Source: Chlorophyllum brunneum (Eukaryota > Basidiomycota > Agaricomycetes > Agaricales > Agaricaceae). Taken from it: a stretch of DNA of 64,000 nucleotides. Positions 22,344 through 36,048 of this stretch are shown here, piece by piece. The stretch spans positions 744,001-808,000 of the forward strand of contig OY756147.1 in the NCBI GenBank assembly GCA_963576785.1, given 5' to 3'. A model generated the notes under the pieces. The model saw only the letters and a list, made by a program, of their open reading frames with translations. It made no database searches and had not been told where the DNA came from. The position numbers and the translations under genes were made by a program. The first letter of the stretch is position 1. Each line of letters starts with the position of its first letter.

Positions 22344-23230
22344 CTGCAGCCTTCAATTAATGTATAACCTGAAGGCATTGGAAATACTTTCAGAAATACC
22401 CCCAAAACTCTTCCAAGGCTGCACTTTCCAGCTCATGCAGTTCAAGTGTACTGGCTTCACCTGGACAACAGCCCACCAAGATGAAATCCGCAAGTTTCCC
22501 GCCACCCAACCCAATCTCAAATCTCTTTTCATCGAGGGGTGTGCACCAACTTCGGGTTTCGTCTTACCTACTGTACCAACCTGGTGACCCTCTGCGGTGA
22601 CGGATATTTAATCAAACTTCTCCTTCCTGGGCGTTCTACCATCCGCCACCTAGAGTGGATCGCGTTTTGCGAATATGATGAGGACCTAAATGATGTCGAG
22701 GACCGCTCAATTCCCGTCACCTCGATCCCATGCCAATTCACTAATATCGCTCTTCTCGCGCTGGGGGGACAGTACCTTGACATCCCCCCTGCAAGCCTGA
22801 TACCTCATCTTAGCTCCTTGCAAGTCTTGAGGCTCATGGGACCGACCTTTTCGCGGTGAGTTTATAACACTCGGCGTAGGACTAACAGTTACCTTTTGGC
22901 CCTGCATAATTAGGAGGGTTGCAGTCTCTTCGACGAGTTCGACCATATCCCCAAAATATTGAATCTCCGCGTGTTCATCTGGTCGGCAGTTCAGTTTGAT
23001 CATAATGTGCTTGTACATCGCAGGATGATAGATGAAGGATACCAGCTGAAATTGGTCACAACGTGGTTTAAAGAGATGAAGGCATTGGAGAAGGCTTACT
23101 TTCAAGTTGATGACCCGAAAAGGGTCGCAAAGTCCGCTGGAACAGGGGCGGGGTGGGACCAACTGCTGTTGACTTTGAAGAGGCGGTGTCAGCGCATGGA
23201 CTTTATGGCTGGTTCCCTTGAAATCCTCAT
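22344..23230 (+). pseudogene. F-box-like family 1, paralogue B: 3' part
   Basis: It resumes the gene broken at 15796: YNLKALEILSEIPPKLFQGCT and the leucine-rich middle match paralogues C and E. A frameshift occurs near 22560. The donor at 22856 (GTGAGT) and an acceptor near 22914 reproduce the single intron of the intact genes. The last exon (LRVFIWSAVQFD, GYQLKLVTTWFK, EKAYFQ) is readable. Downstream it runs straight into the inverted-repeat arm. It is non-functional because of the insertion and at least two frameshifts. Confidence 0.85.
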
Positions 23231-23238
23231 CATTACAG

Positions 23239-24210
23239 CGCAGGACTGTGCTCTACATGGAGTGATAGCGTGTACTCTTGTTTAATGTGGTAGTTCCGCA
23301 ACTGTGTACCTAAACTTCGCCATCTATGGTAGTTGATTTGCCGGAAGTGGTATGTCAGCCATTTCACCGCCGTCTGCTCGCCACCCGTCAAAACATACCC
23401 AAACTCTCCCGAGACATAAAACACCCCAGCCACACCGAAACCTCTCAGAACTCTCTTCCTTTCCTTCCCTCACGTCCCATCCCTAGCAGCCATGCAGGTC
23501 TACAATAGCCCAACGCCACCAACACCAACACCGACCACCACCACACACCTAGCCGAACCACAACCCACCTCTCACGCCTTCCCTCTACACAGCGCATCTC
23601 ACAAGATTGCCAGTAGGCGGAATCGGTCACCGTGATTGCGTGCAGGCCCACAAGGACGCTCGGGACTCCTGCGCGGACCCGGCGAGCCTCAAGTCGTGCC
23701 AACGGGCAATCCCGCTGCCTGGCACCTCCCATGGCACAGTCTCCCTGTTCCAGAATATGGATACGACGGGGCTGTTTGAGCCTTGGTGAGTGGGGAGGCA
23801 GTTTACTGTGATAGGTCACCTCCCCGGGCGTTGGGATCTGTCGAAGGAGCTCTGCCGAGGCACGAGTTCTGGACACGGATTAGGCTTTGGTGTGTGTGTG
23901 CGGTGTCCGACGACGACTCGACACGACAAGAGGCTGGCTGGCGGGAACAGGACGGTCAGAGGTGGGGTGGCTAGCGCAGACCATTCCCTTCTAATGTACT
24001 GTGGCTGTCTCTGTCGTTGATGCTCCGCGCTGTCGTAGTCGTCCGTGTGCTTGGTTTGGCTACTAACGCTATTGCCCTGCAGCTGGTAGATAGGGCATTC
24101 GCTTTCGACGTTGCCTGCGGTAGCTTTTTTCCCACTGGGTTTTTGATGCACCCGCAGGATTTATTAGAGTAGATTCCGCCCAGCAAGTATTTTTGTTTGT
24201 AGTCGTCTAC
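23239..24210 (+). repeat. Inverted repeat, left arm (about 972 bp)
   Basis: This arm is the reverse complement of 30913-31884 with only a handful of differences; stretches of more than 400 bases appear identical. Mirrored positions always sum to 55123, so there is no net indel. Outside each arm the similarity continues at a lower level into the 3' end of an F-box-like family-1 gene. No gene with a convincing product was found in the arm: frames exist on both strands but none resembles a known family. A weaker, non-inverted homologue lies at 34480-34780 downstream of paralogue E. Confidence 0.93.
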
Positions 24211-24504
24211 GAAATTTGTATCATTGCTCTTCGGTGTTGGCCTGAATCTTTTGAATCGGATATCTGAAGCGTTCTGCGCACTCAAGGGCTGACTTGGCAT
24301 TGATGGCGATGATAATTTCTACCTTTGCACGAAGGTGCACTGGTTGTACGTTATTACAGTTAGGGTGAATTGCTAAATGGGTGGAGGATAATGAACAGCA
24401 AGAAAAGGAGTGCATATGCATAAGGAAAGTGGCATTGAGCATAGGAGAAGGAGAAATCGTGCAAAGGCGAGAAGGTAGGCAATGATACTAGAGGGGAGTT
24501 GCAC

Positions 24505-26135
<1,631 letters not shown>

Positions 26136-26184
26136 GAGAGAGTGTTGCAAAGGCAAAGCGTGACAATCTCAAAAGACTCATCAG
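26136..26184. promoter_or_regulatory. 49-bp bidirectional promoter between cdk1 and lactonase-type gene
   Basis: The only sequence between two divergent start codons. No TATA box is visible. Transcription start sites must lie in this gap or inside the opposite gene, so the two 5' ends probably overlap. Confidence 0.6.
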
Positions 26185-27788
26185 ATGGCCCTGACCACAA
26201 CCTTCCACTTCATCTCGGGCTCTTTCCGTTCCCTCTCCCTCTTTCTTCTCGCCTTTGATCCTGCTCAAAGAACAATAAACCATGTCCAGACTATCTCCAC
26301 CCTCGGCCCACACCAATACCTCGCAACCAATCAACACAAAGACCGCATATTCACCACAACTTGGGCTCAACCTCCCTCTCTACAGAGTTGGGCTCTAGAT
26401 CGTTTTGACTCACATCCATGGCGTATATCTCATCTCAATACCGTTCCTATAAGTACGTTTATCGCAATTATACAATACAGTGGACTGAATGTTCCGCCAG
26501 CTGCCACTTCATCATATATTGACATCCCGCCTCCCTTTGCTCATATTTACTCTGTCGGAGGCCCAACAGGTGAAATACACCTCGTAGATGAACAAACGGG
26601 TGGTTTCGGAAACAAGACTCAAGAGATTTTGTTCGTTACCGAGGACGAGTTGGCCGAAGCCGACAAGACTCGTGTGGGTCTTGTGAGTTCCTCAACCCTC
26701 GATCACTTTGTTCTCTTACAGATAACGTTTCTTGTCCACAGAGAACCGGCTCTCATGGAATAGAATCTGCGTCTACGCCTTCGCATTCTTTGACATTCGT
26801 TCCTGTCCTCGGCACTAGCACTATCGAGATATACTCTCGGGATGTCGACTCTGGATTACTCACCCACTTCTTCTCTTCTCCCTCACCACGGGGTTCGGAT
26901 GCACACGATGGACCACGACACGTCAGGATCCATTCGAATGGAAAAATCCTTTACTGCATCACCGAACACAGTCCGTCAATCATCTAAACGAATCGTCTAC
27001 TCACTAACTTCTATCCATTCATAGCCAACTTCATAGACCTCTACGAAATCACCACTTCTACTCCTTTCCTCAAATACATTTCCTCACGTTCTCTACTCCC
27101 AACACACCACCAACAAACCTCTTCAAATCAATTCCGTGGCGATACACTTCTCCTAACTCCACCTACACCCGCTCATCCATCCCCTTACGCTCTCTTCACA
27201 ACCACAAGAGGAAGTACACCATCTACGCGTGGTTGGTTATCCATTTTCGCAATAGATGAAAACGGGTATTTTGTGAATGAAGGACAGAAAGATGTACATG
27301 GTCATCCGATGGAAGTGGTTATTAGATATGAGACGGAGAGTTCTGGTGGGAAAGCGAATGCGATAGATTTATTGACGAAGCGTAGGGTTCCGGGCAGGCT
27401 CTCGACACCCGGAGATGATGATGATGATGTGAACACGTCGGGAGGCGATGACACATTACCCCATAAACAAACCCACCTCCGTACTCCACCCAACCAAACC
27501 CAAACGCAGTCAACCAAAGCCGAAGAAGGAGCATGGCAGGAAGAAGATCAAGGTGTATGGATACTCCTTACAGACGACGACGAAACGACTGCTGCTCAAT
27601 CTAACAAATATTTGGCTACTGGAGGTGTAAAGGTTTTGGAATGGGGTGGGTGGGGTAAACAGGGTGTAAATGTTGTTGCGCAATGGCCCGAACCGATTGT
27701 TAGTGGTCAGCAGGGTAATGGTGAGGGTGTTCAGGACAGATTGGATGAGACGATGATTGGTGGAAGTCACGCTATTTGGTTGGTTTAA
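26185..27788 (+). CDS. Seven-bladed beta-propeller lactonase, carboxy-cis,cis-muconate cyclase-like
   Basis: Four exons (26185-26452, 26501-26682, 26742-26970, 27025-27788) give 480 residues. Motifs fit the fungal muconate-lactonizing/6-phosphogluconolactonase-like fold: NTVPITATSSY across the first intron, [17 protein letters not shown], and [22 protein letters not shown]. In fungi the family converts 3-carboxy-cis,cis-muconate, the protocatechuate ring-cleavage product, to the lactone; related members have other substrates, so the reaction here is inferred. A poorly conserved Asp/Thr-rich insert lies around residues 320-370, longer than usual. No signal peptide, so it is cytosolic. Secreted intradiol dioxygenases occur 9-14 kb away. 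Confidence 0.85.
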
Positions 27789-28348
27789 AGGGGTCGAGTT
27801 TGGTTCATCTACTACTCGACATTACATTTCTCAGAGTCTTGTCATTTCTCGGTTGAACTACAAGAAAACAAAGTTAAATTCTTAATGGACGGGGGTGATC
27901 ACGGTCATGTCACTGTGAATAACCTGTTCCTTCGTATGACTTCTCGTTCATTAGCTACTATATCCATTCTCTATTACACTCGCCCTTTTTACCCACCCAC
28001 CCTCACCCTCTAACATCGAGAACGACCACACAGTGAGCCGAAAGGCGGTTCGGGGGTGACCCGCCGCGTTCAGCTTCGGCCTCACAAACCTGGAATTGGC
28101 CGCCCTCCGGCTGCCAATTTCCATATTCCGACTCTTCGTGTGGTCGTTCTCTCTCTCTACATACATATATATATACTATTATTCATATCTGACAACATAG
28201 AACAAGAAGCCCGGATCTTGTTGGATCATCAATGCATCAAAAATGATCACCAGTGCTGATACCCATCCCTGTCCACTTTGATGGGTGTGTTTCGCACGTT
28301 TGCTAGAGCCCATCATCCTTGAACAAGAACCCTCAACACAAACCACCA
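27789..28348. other. Intergenic region with a short inverted-repeat element
   Basis: No gene seen. 28018-28031 and 28138-28151 are a perfect 14-bp inverted repeat (GAGAACGACCACAC and its complement) bounding a 134-bp GC-rich core in an otherwise AT-rich spacer. The core has further stems (AATTGGC with GCCAATT; CCGAA with TTCGG). It looks like a small non-autonomous element or a structured transcript; no clear target duplication was found. Confidence 0.5.
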
Positions 28349-30682
28349 ATGCCTATCTTTGAGGGCGCTAGGGATTTCGTGATCCAACACGGTACATTCA
28401 CAGACATTGGCCCAGTCATCAATGGACCGCGCGGTAAGGCCATTTTGTCCACTCTAACCTAAACTTTGAGTTTTATTTCCAGGTATCGATATCCTACGCG
28501 AGGCCTCCATTCCAGAGGCAGCACACGATTCCGAAGCACGTCATCCTGCCCCTTCTTGTTTTCCCGGAACTCGCACACAATACATCAACGACATTACTGA
28601 CTGGGCCAATCCTTTTCTTAACTCAGATGACGAAGCTTTATTTCTGTATTGGATGAAAGGACCAGCCGGTGTCGGGAAAACCGCCATTGCTCAGACTTGC
28701 ACTGAGACGTTGAAAGAATCTGGTCAGCTTGGTGCTGCATTTTTTTTCTCCTCCACCAGTGATGTGGACGAATACGATGGATCACATACACGGTTCTTCA
28801 CCTCCATCGCATACCAGCTCTCCACTCAACTCCCAGATTATCATACAATACTCGATCAAATACTCTATCGCGACAAAACACTAGTGACAAAAACCATGTC
28901 ATCACAGTTCAAATCTCTCATCGTCGATCCTCTCCGAGAACTACAACAAAGAGGCAAACCAGTGCAACCAAAAGCCATCTTCATCGATGGACTTGATGAA
29001 TGCCAAAGCCGTGATGCTCAATGCGAGATTATCGAAATCATTGCAACGTCTGCTCGAAATCGTACCACTCCTTTCCGCTGGGCCTTTTTCAGTCGTCCCG
29101 AACCTCACATCGAATCTACATTCGCCACATCCAATATCTCTTCACTTTGCCGAACAGCAATACTTCATGTGTCTCGTAGCATCGATAGGGAAATCGAGAG
29201 CTACCTCAGAGGAGGATTTGAAAATATTCTCCGACGTCGAAATCTCTCCATGCCGTCTCCGTGGCCCAGCGACAATGTTATCCGAATACTGGTGGGGGCA
29301 TCAAGTGGTCTCTTTGTCTATGCATCAACTGTTCTTCGATTCATCGGAACCTTTCCATCGCTACGTCTCGAAGAACCATTAGAGACTGTCCTCGCCGACA
29401 TTCATCAACGCAACAGCCTTCCCAACGTCAGCGCTAGAGAAGCCCCTTTCGCGGAGTTAGACAGCTTTTATAAGTTAATCATGCAACGCATTCCGACCAG
29501 AATACTTACTTCCGTCCAACTTCTTTTTGCCGACATGGTTCTTGATGGATACAAAGGTCTGTGGAGTGCCATGCATCAAAGTAACTGCCTCAGATTCTCT
29601 GAACTCGAGTTCAAAGGCATATGTAACCAAGTTCACGCCGTCTTGCGCTTTCACAACGTCCAACAGCCCCTCTACTTTGATAACTCCATTGACACCACTC
29701 GCCCTTTTGGACAAGCGAGCGCTGAAGCTGTGAAATACTTTGAAGAGAACTGGCATGGGGCAGCAGGGTTCATTTCGTTCTATCATAAATCTTTCTGCGA
29801 TTTCCTATGTGACCCTACCCGTTCAGGCGTCTTCTGTGCCACCACACCAGCCATTCGTGAGAAACTGTTCGATCACTACATACAATTCCATCGTACCTAT
29901 TCACAAACCTACTTGGTTCATGGCTCCAGTAAGTTCGCACGTTGACCATTCAAAAGCTTATAACTGACATATAAAATCCTATAGCTCTAGTTCTAGCTCC
30001 TGGTGTACCCAATTCAGCCACTTTGTTGTCCTGGCCTTACCCAGATCCCGCCAATGAATTTGCTAATTCCTACTTCAAGACCAGAGTCTTCAATCAAATC
30101 GCTGCATCATTATTCTGGCTTCTCAACACCAATGTTCTGAGTCCCCAATCAACAAAGAAACTTTTAGAGGCCGATCATCGCAAACATATAATCAACAGAT
30201 GCAATTTGTTTTCGAGGGGTATCGTCGGATCCCATGCATATGGCACCGATAGTATACTCAAAGTCGTCCGTGGTACACTTTTTCGATATGTCCCACCGGG
30301 TGTGTTTGATAGTTTTGATACTACGATGTTCAGGCAGGTAAGTCCCGATCTCTCGAGAATGCTTATTTGACCATGGCATTTCTAATGCTTTGTCGTCTTG
30401 CAGAGAATCGAACAACGAACAAAACTGAAACTTATTCGACCATGTTTTCCAACTTTGGTTTCCAGATGCAAGTCTCTTGTCCGCTCTACATCTCGAGATG
30501 GGCCCAGTTCCGGGCTGTATGTCTTGGGTCACGGCGATGGAGCACATTTTTGGTACTGGGAGATCGACTTCAAGTCGCAGTATTACTTTGAGTTCGAGAC
30601 CTGCGATCTCCATGACGCCGAAAAGATATTCGAGAGGGAGAGGAACAATTTGCAGGGCTTTATATTGAGGGGACAGAAGTGA
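28349..30682 (+). CDS. NACHT-domain STAND NTPase (fungal NLR-like)
   Basis: Four exons (28349-28433, 28483-29928, 29985-30337, 30404-30682) give 720 residues. A short N-terminus is followed by the linker GIDILREASIPEAAHDSEARHP and a zinc-like PGTRTQ region common before NACHT domains of agaricomycetes. Walker A is GPAGVGKT, Walker B is AIFIDGLDEC, and SRPEPHI is the sensor motif. Such proteins act in non-self recognition and regulated cell death in fungi. There is no N-terminal effector domain and no WD40, ankyrin or TPR repeat that I can recognise; the C-terminal 250 residues are helical and of unknown fold. It may be a compact or reduced member, or its sensor is too diverged to see. Confidence 0.9.
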
Positions 30683-30912
30683 GGAAGAGTTGCGGCTCCG
30701 TCAAGGAGAGTGTTCTCGAGCACTGCTGGTGGACTAAAGTAGCTGACTGAATATTGGTAAACTTGAGGTGTTGTTCTAGACCATCATTCTGTATGTCCAA
30801 AGTTTACCCGTTCCAACGTCTGAGCAGCTCGCACCGTCTATCAGCAAGTATCTGCCAATACCATGGGTCTGAGGTTCAAGCGCTTAAATGCGGAGTTGAT
30901 ATACAAACTTCG
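30683..30912. other. Short spacer before right inverted-repeat arm
   Basis: This is the 3' flank of the NACHT gene. Nothing recognised. Confidence 0.4.
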
Positions 30913-31884
30913 GTAGACGACTACAAACAAAAATACTTGCTGGGCGGAATCTACTCTAATAAATCCTGCGGGTGCATCAAAAACCCAGTGGGAAAAAAGC
31001 TACCGCAGGCAACGTCGAAAGCGAATGCCCCATCCACCAGCCGCAGGGCAATAGCGTTAGTAGCCAAACCAAGCACACGGACAACTACGACAGCGCGGAG
31101 CATCAACGACAGAGGCAGCCACAGTACATTAGAAGGGAATGGTCTGCGCTAGCCACCCCACCTCTGACCGTCCTGTTCCCGCCAGCCAGCCTCTTGTCGT
31201 GTCGAGTCGTCGTCGGACACCGCACACACACACCAAAGCCTAATCCGTGTCCAGAACTCGTGCCTCGGCAGAGCTCCTTCGACAGATCCCAACGCCCGGG
31301 GAGGTGACCTATCACAGTAAACTGCCTCCCCACTCACCAAGGCTCAAACAGCCCCGTCGTATCCATATTCTGGAACAGGGAGACTGTGCCATGGGAGGTG
31401 CCAGGCAGCGGGATTGCCCGTTGGCACGACTTGAGGCTCGCCGGGTCCGCGCAGGAGTCCCGAGCGTCCTTGTGGGCCTGCACGCAATCACGGTGACCGA
31501 TTCCGCCTACTGGCAATCTTGTGAGATGCGCTGTGTAGAGGGAAGGCGTGAGAGGTGGGTTGTGGTTCGGCTAGGTGTGTGGTGGTGGTCGGTGTTGGTG
31601 TTGGTGGCGTTGGGCTATTGTAGACCTGCATGGCTGCTAGGGATGGGACGTGAGGGAAGGAAAGGAAGAGAGTTCTGAGAGGTTTCGGTGTGGCTGGGGT
31701 GTTTTATGTCTCGGGAGAGTTTGGGTATGTTTTGACGGGTGGCGAGCAGACGGCGGTGAAATGGCTGACATACCACTTCCGGCAAATCAACTACCATAGA
31801 TGGCGAAGTTTAGGTACACAGTTGCGGAACTACCACATTAAACAAGAGTACACGCTATCACTCCATGTAGAGCACAGTCCTGCG
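30913..31884 (-). repeat. Inverted repeat, right arm (about 972 bp)
   Basis: It is the mirror of 23239-24210 about the point 27561.5. The arm is the 3'-flanking region of F-box paralogue C, as the left arm is of paralogue B. The near identity of the arms contrasts with the much greater divergence of the adjoining B and C genes. Confidence 0.93.
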
Positions 31885-31901
31885 GTGTAATGATGAGAAT
31901 T

Positions 31902-33094
31902 TCAAGGGAACCAGCCATGAACCCCATGCGCCCACACCGCCTCTTCAAAGCCAACAGCAGTTGGTTTTACTTCGGCCTTTTTCCAGCGAACATAGTGCTT
32001 TTCTGCCCTTTTCCCAGCTTGAAAGTAAGCTTCCTCCAGTGCTTCCATCTCTTTAAACCACCCTGTCACCAATTTCATCTGATATTCCTCGTCCGCCATT
32101 TGATGGTGTTCGGGTATCTCATCGTCAAATGGAATTCCCGTGGACCAGGTGAACACTCGAAGATTCGGTAGTATGGGTATATCCTCGAGCTCATCAAAGA
32201 GACTGGGGACATACTAATACCGGCGCAAAAGTAAGAGCCAATCCTTCACTGAGCAGTATCACTCACCGCGGAGTCAGTCATTCCGATGAGCCTCAAGACT
32301 TGGAGGGAACTGAGATGGGGAACCAAGCCTGCGAGGGGAATGCGAAGATATTTCCCCCCCAATGCGAGAACAGTGATATTAGCGAGTTCGGTTGAAATCG
32401 AGGCGATGGGTATTGAAAGATCCTCATCATCGTCTGTGTAGGTGACGAACTCCAGATGGCGAATGGTAGGACGCCCAGGGAGGAGATTCTCGATGGTCGG
32501 GCGTTGACCACAGAGGGTTCTCAGTTTAGTACAGCAGGTGGGGGGAAGGTCGGCGTCACACCAATTAATGAAAAGGGACCCCAGGTCGGGTTGAGTGGAG
32601 AGAAAGAGGCAAATTTCGTTCTGGAGAACTCTTCTTTCGTGAGTTTGAGCAGTACAGTGAAAAAATGTGAGCTGGAGGGTGCAGCCTCGAAAGAGCCTCG
32701 GGGGTATTTCGCTGCAATATATGTCCAACACCTTGAGGTTCTTCATTAACCGAGGGCTGTGGTTCATGAGCCTTTGGTATTCACTGTCCTGACAGAAGAA
32801 ACCCCCACCATAACCCAAGCTCTTGACTAGCTCTGCAAGGGAAGGATTATGGCCTGTGAAGGTTTTGAACAGCTTTGTTGACATTGTGATTTCGTCGAAT
32901 GTTGGCTCTTTATCTGTTGAAGAGTTCCTGTATTCCGGTGACTCTATTACGATACGGGAGTAAAGAAGCTTTCGGGCTTCAGCAGTGAAGCGTGGAGAGG
33001 CGAGACAGAGGTCAAGGAGGGAGCTGACCTGACCTTTGCAGAGGTGGACAATGATGTTCAGTATCTCCTGGGGTAGGTCATGGGAGGCATCCAT
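31902..33094 (-). CDS. F-box-like/leucine-rich protein, family 1, paralogue C
   Basis: Two exons (33094-32267 and 32213-31902) encode 379 residues. The N-terminus MDASHDLPQEILNIIVHLC followed by LCLASPRFTAEARKLLYSRI has the pattern of a degenerate F-box of basidiomycete F-box proteins (L-P-x-E-I-L, then L-x-C-L-x-x-x-F). Irregular leucine-rich segments follow (NLKVLDIYCSEIPPRLF, PTIRHLEFVTY, HLSSLQVLRL). Such proteins would present substrates to an SCF ubiquitin ligase; this is an inference from fold pattern only. Exon lengths (828 and 312) equal those of paralogue E exactly. The reading frame is intact. Confidence 0.82.
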
Positions 33095-33409
33095 GGTTGG
33101 AAGGTGTCATCGTGGCCTCCGTTTATCATATATCGATCGATTTTCGCGACTCCCACGCCTTCGTCTTGAGGATTTCAGCGTCGCCATGAATTTAAGCGAC
33201 CCTGGATGATTGCTTTGTTAACTGCTCCGCACTTCCCAAACATTTTAGACAGTTTCAGACTAGACGAGTTGCTAAAGCATCATGGTAAAATCGTCATGCA
33301 TCATGAAAATACCTCAACATTTTTTGTTCGAATAAACCATATCTCGAACCCTGTCTCACAAAGGATTTCGAACTGGAGAGACCTCATCATCCCCACTGTA
33401 CGCCATCCA
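33095..33409. other. Upstream region of paralogue C
   Basis: 315 bp of AT-rich sequence that should hold the promoter of paralogue C. ATCATATATCGATCGATTTT lies just upstream of its start, and a similar motif precedes paralogue E (near 36090). Nothing else recognised. Confidence 0.4.
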
Positions 33410-33985
33410 CTCTAGCCGGAGAATGGTAGAACGCCCAGGAGGGAGACATTCGATAGTACGACCTTCACCACAGGGAGCCTCCAGGTTGGTACAGCAGGCG
33501 GAGGAAGGGAGTCGCAACGCCGGTGGAGGAAAATATATTTAATGTAAGGTTGTGTGGAGAGAAATCCGCAAATTGCATCCCAGACGGTTCCGTTACGAGT
33601 AGAGTGGAAGGGTATGAGCAGCCCCTTGAAGAGGTCTCGGGGTATATGTCCAATGTCTCGATGTTGTTCATCAATTGAGGCTGCAGTCGGCAATCCTTCA
33701 ATATTCATGATCGTAACAGGAAACCTGGGCATTAAAAGAAGCTCCAGACATGCCCTGCGAGGGAAGGATTATAACTGGTGGAGGTTTTGAATATCTTGTG
33801 ATTTTGGTGATAGACGCAAGCTCGCGGTCAACTGAAGCATCCATGTATGCTGACAACTTTATTCTGATGTCCGAGAAAATATACTTTCAGACCACAGCAG
33901 TGAAACGCAGAGAAACAAGAATATGGGTATCAAGATTATTCTTGGAAAGGCGAGGAATTATGTTCAGTAATTCCTGGGGTAGGTT
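33410..33985 (-). pseudogene. F-box-like family 1, relic D
   Basis: The minus strand aligns with exon 1 of paralogues C and E from about codon 10 to codon 220. Shared blocks include the segment around ETSSRGCSYPSTLLV (SEIPPRLFRGCT in C), a reading of FLSTQP, and the LLPGRPTIRHLE-like end where it stops. It has frameshifts and deletions in between and no last exon. It lies tandem between intact copies C and E. Confidence 0.8.
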
Positions 33986-34855
33986 GGGTTTGGATGCAAG
34001 CGCGCACATTGCAGGCTCCGTTTATCAGTATATCAATGTTCCACTGGCTTGGTTGGCCAGAAGCCCCCAGGAGTCCAGGGACGGGAGCCGTGACTACGAG
34101 AGGGAGCGAGCGATCCTGGATCGTTGCTTTGTTGTCATACGCCATTTCATTGCAATCTCGGAAGAGGTTAGGAACTGAAATGAGAGAAGAGTGTTTCGGC
34201 TGCTCTGTATCTCCTGATAGTCAAACGGCAGGGCTGGCTTTCCACCGACTCGCCAGACGTGGAGAAGCATAATAATCAATCTTTTTAATGTAGAGCGCAC
34301 AGAAATAGCGTATATGTGACCTATGTACTTGAGTATTTCAACGTCCTCGTAGCTCGCAGAGCTGATCGTCGAGTTTACGAAGTTCAAATATCCCTCAGTT
34401 ACTATTTGGCAAGTGGATATATGTAGGCCTGATACTCAAAATTGTCAACTTGATACAACTTGGGACGACTAAACAGCAAAAATAAATGCAGCGTGGTGAG
34501 ATTGGTTGTAGTTCGGCTAGATGGTTGATGTTGTTATTGGTGTCTGTGCCGTTGGGGTGTTGTGAGCTTGCATGGCTACTGCAGTGTCCGGAGATGAGAA
34601 AGAAGGCCCACTGTAGTGGGCGATTTTGATGTCACTGGCGGATTTTATGTCTCAGGAGGGCGTGAGGGGCGTGGGCTGGTGGAAATATGGCCAGCATACC
34701 GTGTCCAGTAAATCAACTGCCATGGATAATCGACGGCTGGTGATCATTGATCTGTAAATGGGTGGTACATTTCTCCTATTGGGTTTCGATTTGGGTTCGT
34801 GTTCCTGGTATCATTTCAACGTACGGCACGATCCTACAGATAAAACAGCGTGTAT
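33986..34855. other. Spacer with decayed 3'-flanking block of paralogue E
   Basis: 34480-34780 matches part of the inverted-repeat arms (compare 31560-31800), diverged, in the position expected downstream of paralogue E. The remainder has no recognisable gene. Confidence 0.6.
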
Positions 34856-36048
34856 TCAAGGGAACCAATTATAAAGCCCATGCGCCCACATCGCCTCTTC
34901 AGAGCCAACAGAAGCCGGTTTGACTTCGTCCCTTTTCCAGCGAACATAGTGCTTTTCTGCCCTTTTCCCAGCTTGAAAGTAAGCTTCCTCCAGTGCTTTC
35001 ATCTCTTTAAACCACCCTGTCACCAATTTCAACTGATATTCCTCGTCCGCCATTTGATGGTGTTCGGGTATCTCATCGTCAAATGGAATTCCCGTAGACC
35101 AGGTGAACACTCGAAGATTCGGTATTCTGGGTATATCGTTGAGCTCATCGAAGAGACTGGGGACATACTAATACCGGCGCAAGAGTAAGTGCCGATCCTT
35201 CACCGAACAGTGCTACTTACCGCGGAGTCAGCCATTCCGATGAGCCTCAAGACTTGGAGGGAGCTGAGATGGGGAACCAAGTCTGTGAGGGGAATGCGAA
35301 GATATTTCCCCCCCAATGCGAGAACAGTGATATTAGCGAGTTCGGTTGAAATCGAGGCGATGGGTATTGAAAGATCCTCATCATCGTCTGTGTAGGTGAC
35401 GAACTCCAGATGGCGAATGGTAGGACGCCCAGGAAGGAGATTCTCGATGGTCGGGCGTTGACCACAGAGGGTTCTCAGTTTAGTACAGCAGGTGGGGGGA
35501 AGGTCGGCGTCACACCAATTGATGAAAAGGGATTTCAGGTCGGTTTGAGTGGAGAGAAAGAGGCGAATTTCATTCTGGAGGACTCTTCTTTCCCCGGTTT
35601 GAGCAGTGCAGTGGAAAAATGTGAGCTGGAAGGTGCAGCCTCGAAAGAGCCTCGGGGGTATTTCGCTGCAATATATGTTCAAGGCCTTGAGGTTCTTCAT
35701 TAACTGAAGACTGTGGTTCATGAGCCTTCGGTATTCACCGTCCTGACAGAAATAATCTGTGTTATAATCCAAGCTCTCGACCAGCTTTGCAAGGGAAGGA
35801 TTATGGCTTGTGAAGGTTTTGAACAGCTTTGTTGACATTGTGATTTCGTCGAATGTTGGCTCTTTATCTGTTGAAGAGTTCCTGTATTCCGGTGACTCTA
35901 TTATGATATGGGAGTAAAGAAGCTTTCGGGCTTCAGCAGTGAAGCGTGGAGAGGCGAGACAGAGGTTAAAGAGGGAGCTGACTTGACTTTTGCAGAGGTG
36001 GACAATGAAGTTCAATATCTCCTGGGGTAGGTCATTGGAGGCATCCAT
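34856..36048 (-). CDS. F-box-like/leucine-rich protein, family 1, paralogue E
   Basis: Two exons (36048-35221 and 35167-34856) encode 379 residues, closely similar to paralogue C over the whole length including intron position. I chose the ATG at 36048 because it aligns with the start of C; an in-frame ATG at 36087 would add 13 residues. Differences are concentrated in the segment after STKLFKTFT (LDYNTDYFCQDGEY versus LGYGGGFFCQDSEY) and at the C-terminus. F-box function is inferred as for C. Confidence 0.82.

Noticed and set aside
23445..23876. 143-residue open frame on the minus strand in the inverted-repeat arm (identical frame in the other arm)
   Set aside because: Identity of the arms makes the frame look conserved, but all frames are equally conserved. 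Composition is low in hydrophobic pattern, the frame overlaps several others, and no family resemblance was seen.
26453..26480. A 28-nt intron in the lactonase-type gene ending at the first CAG
   Set aside because: Too short for a fungal intron. The 48-nt intron 26453-26500 gives the expected NTVPITATSSY reading in frame.
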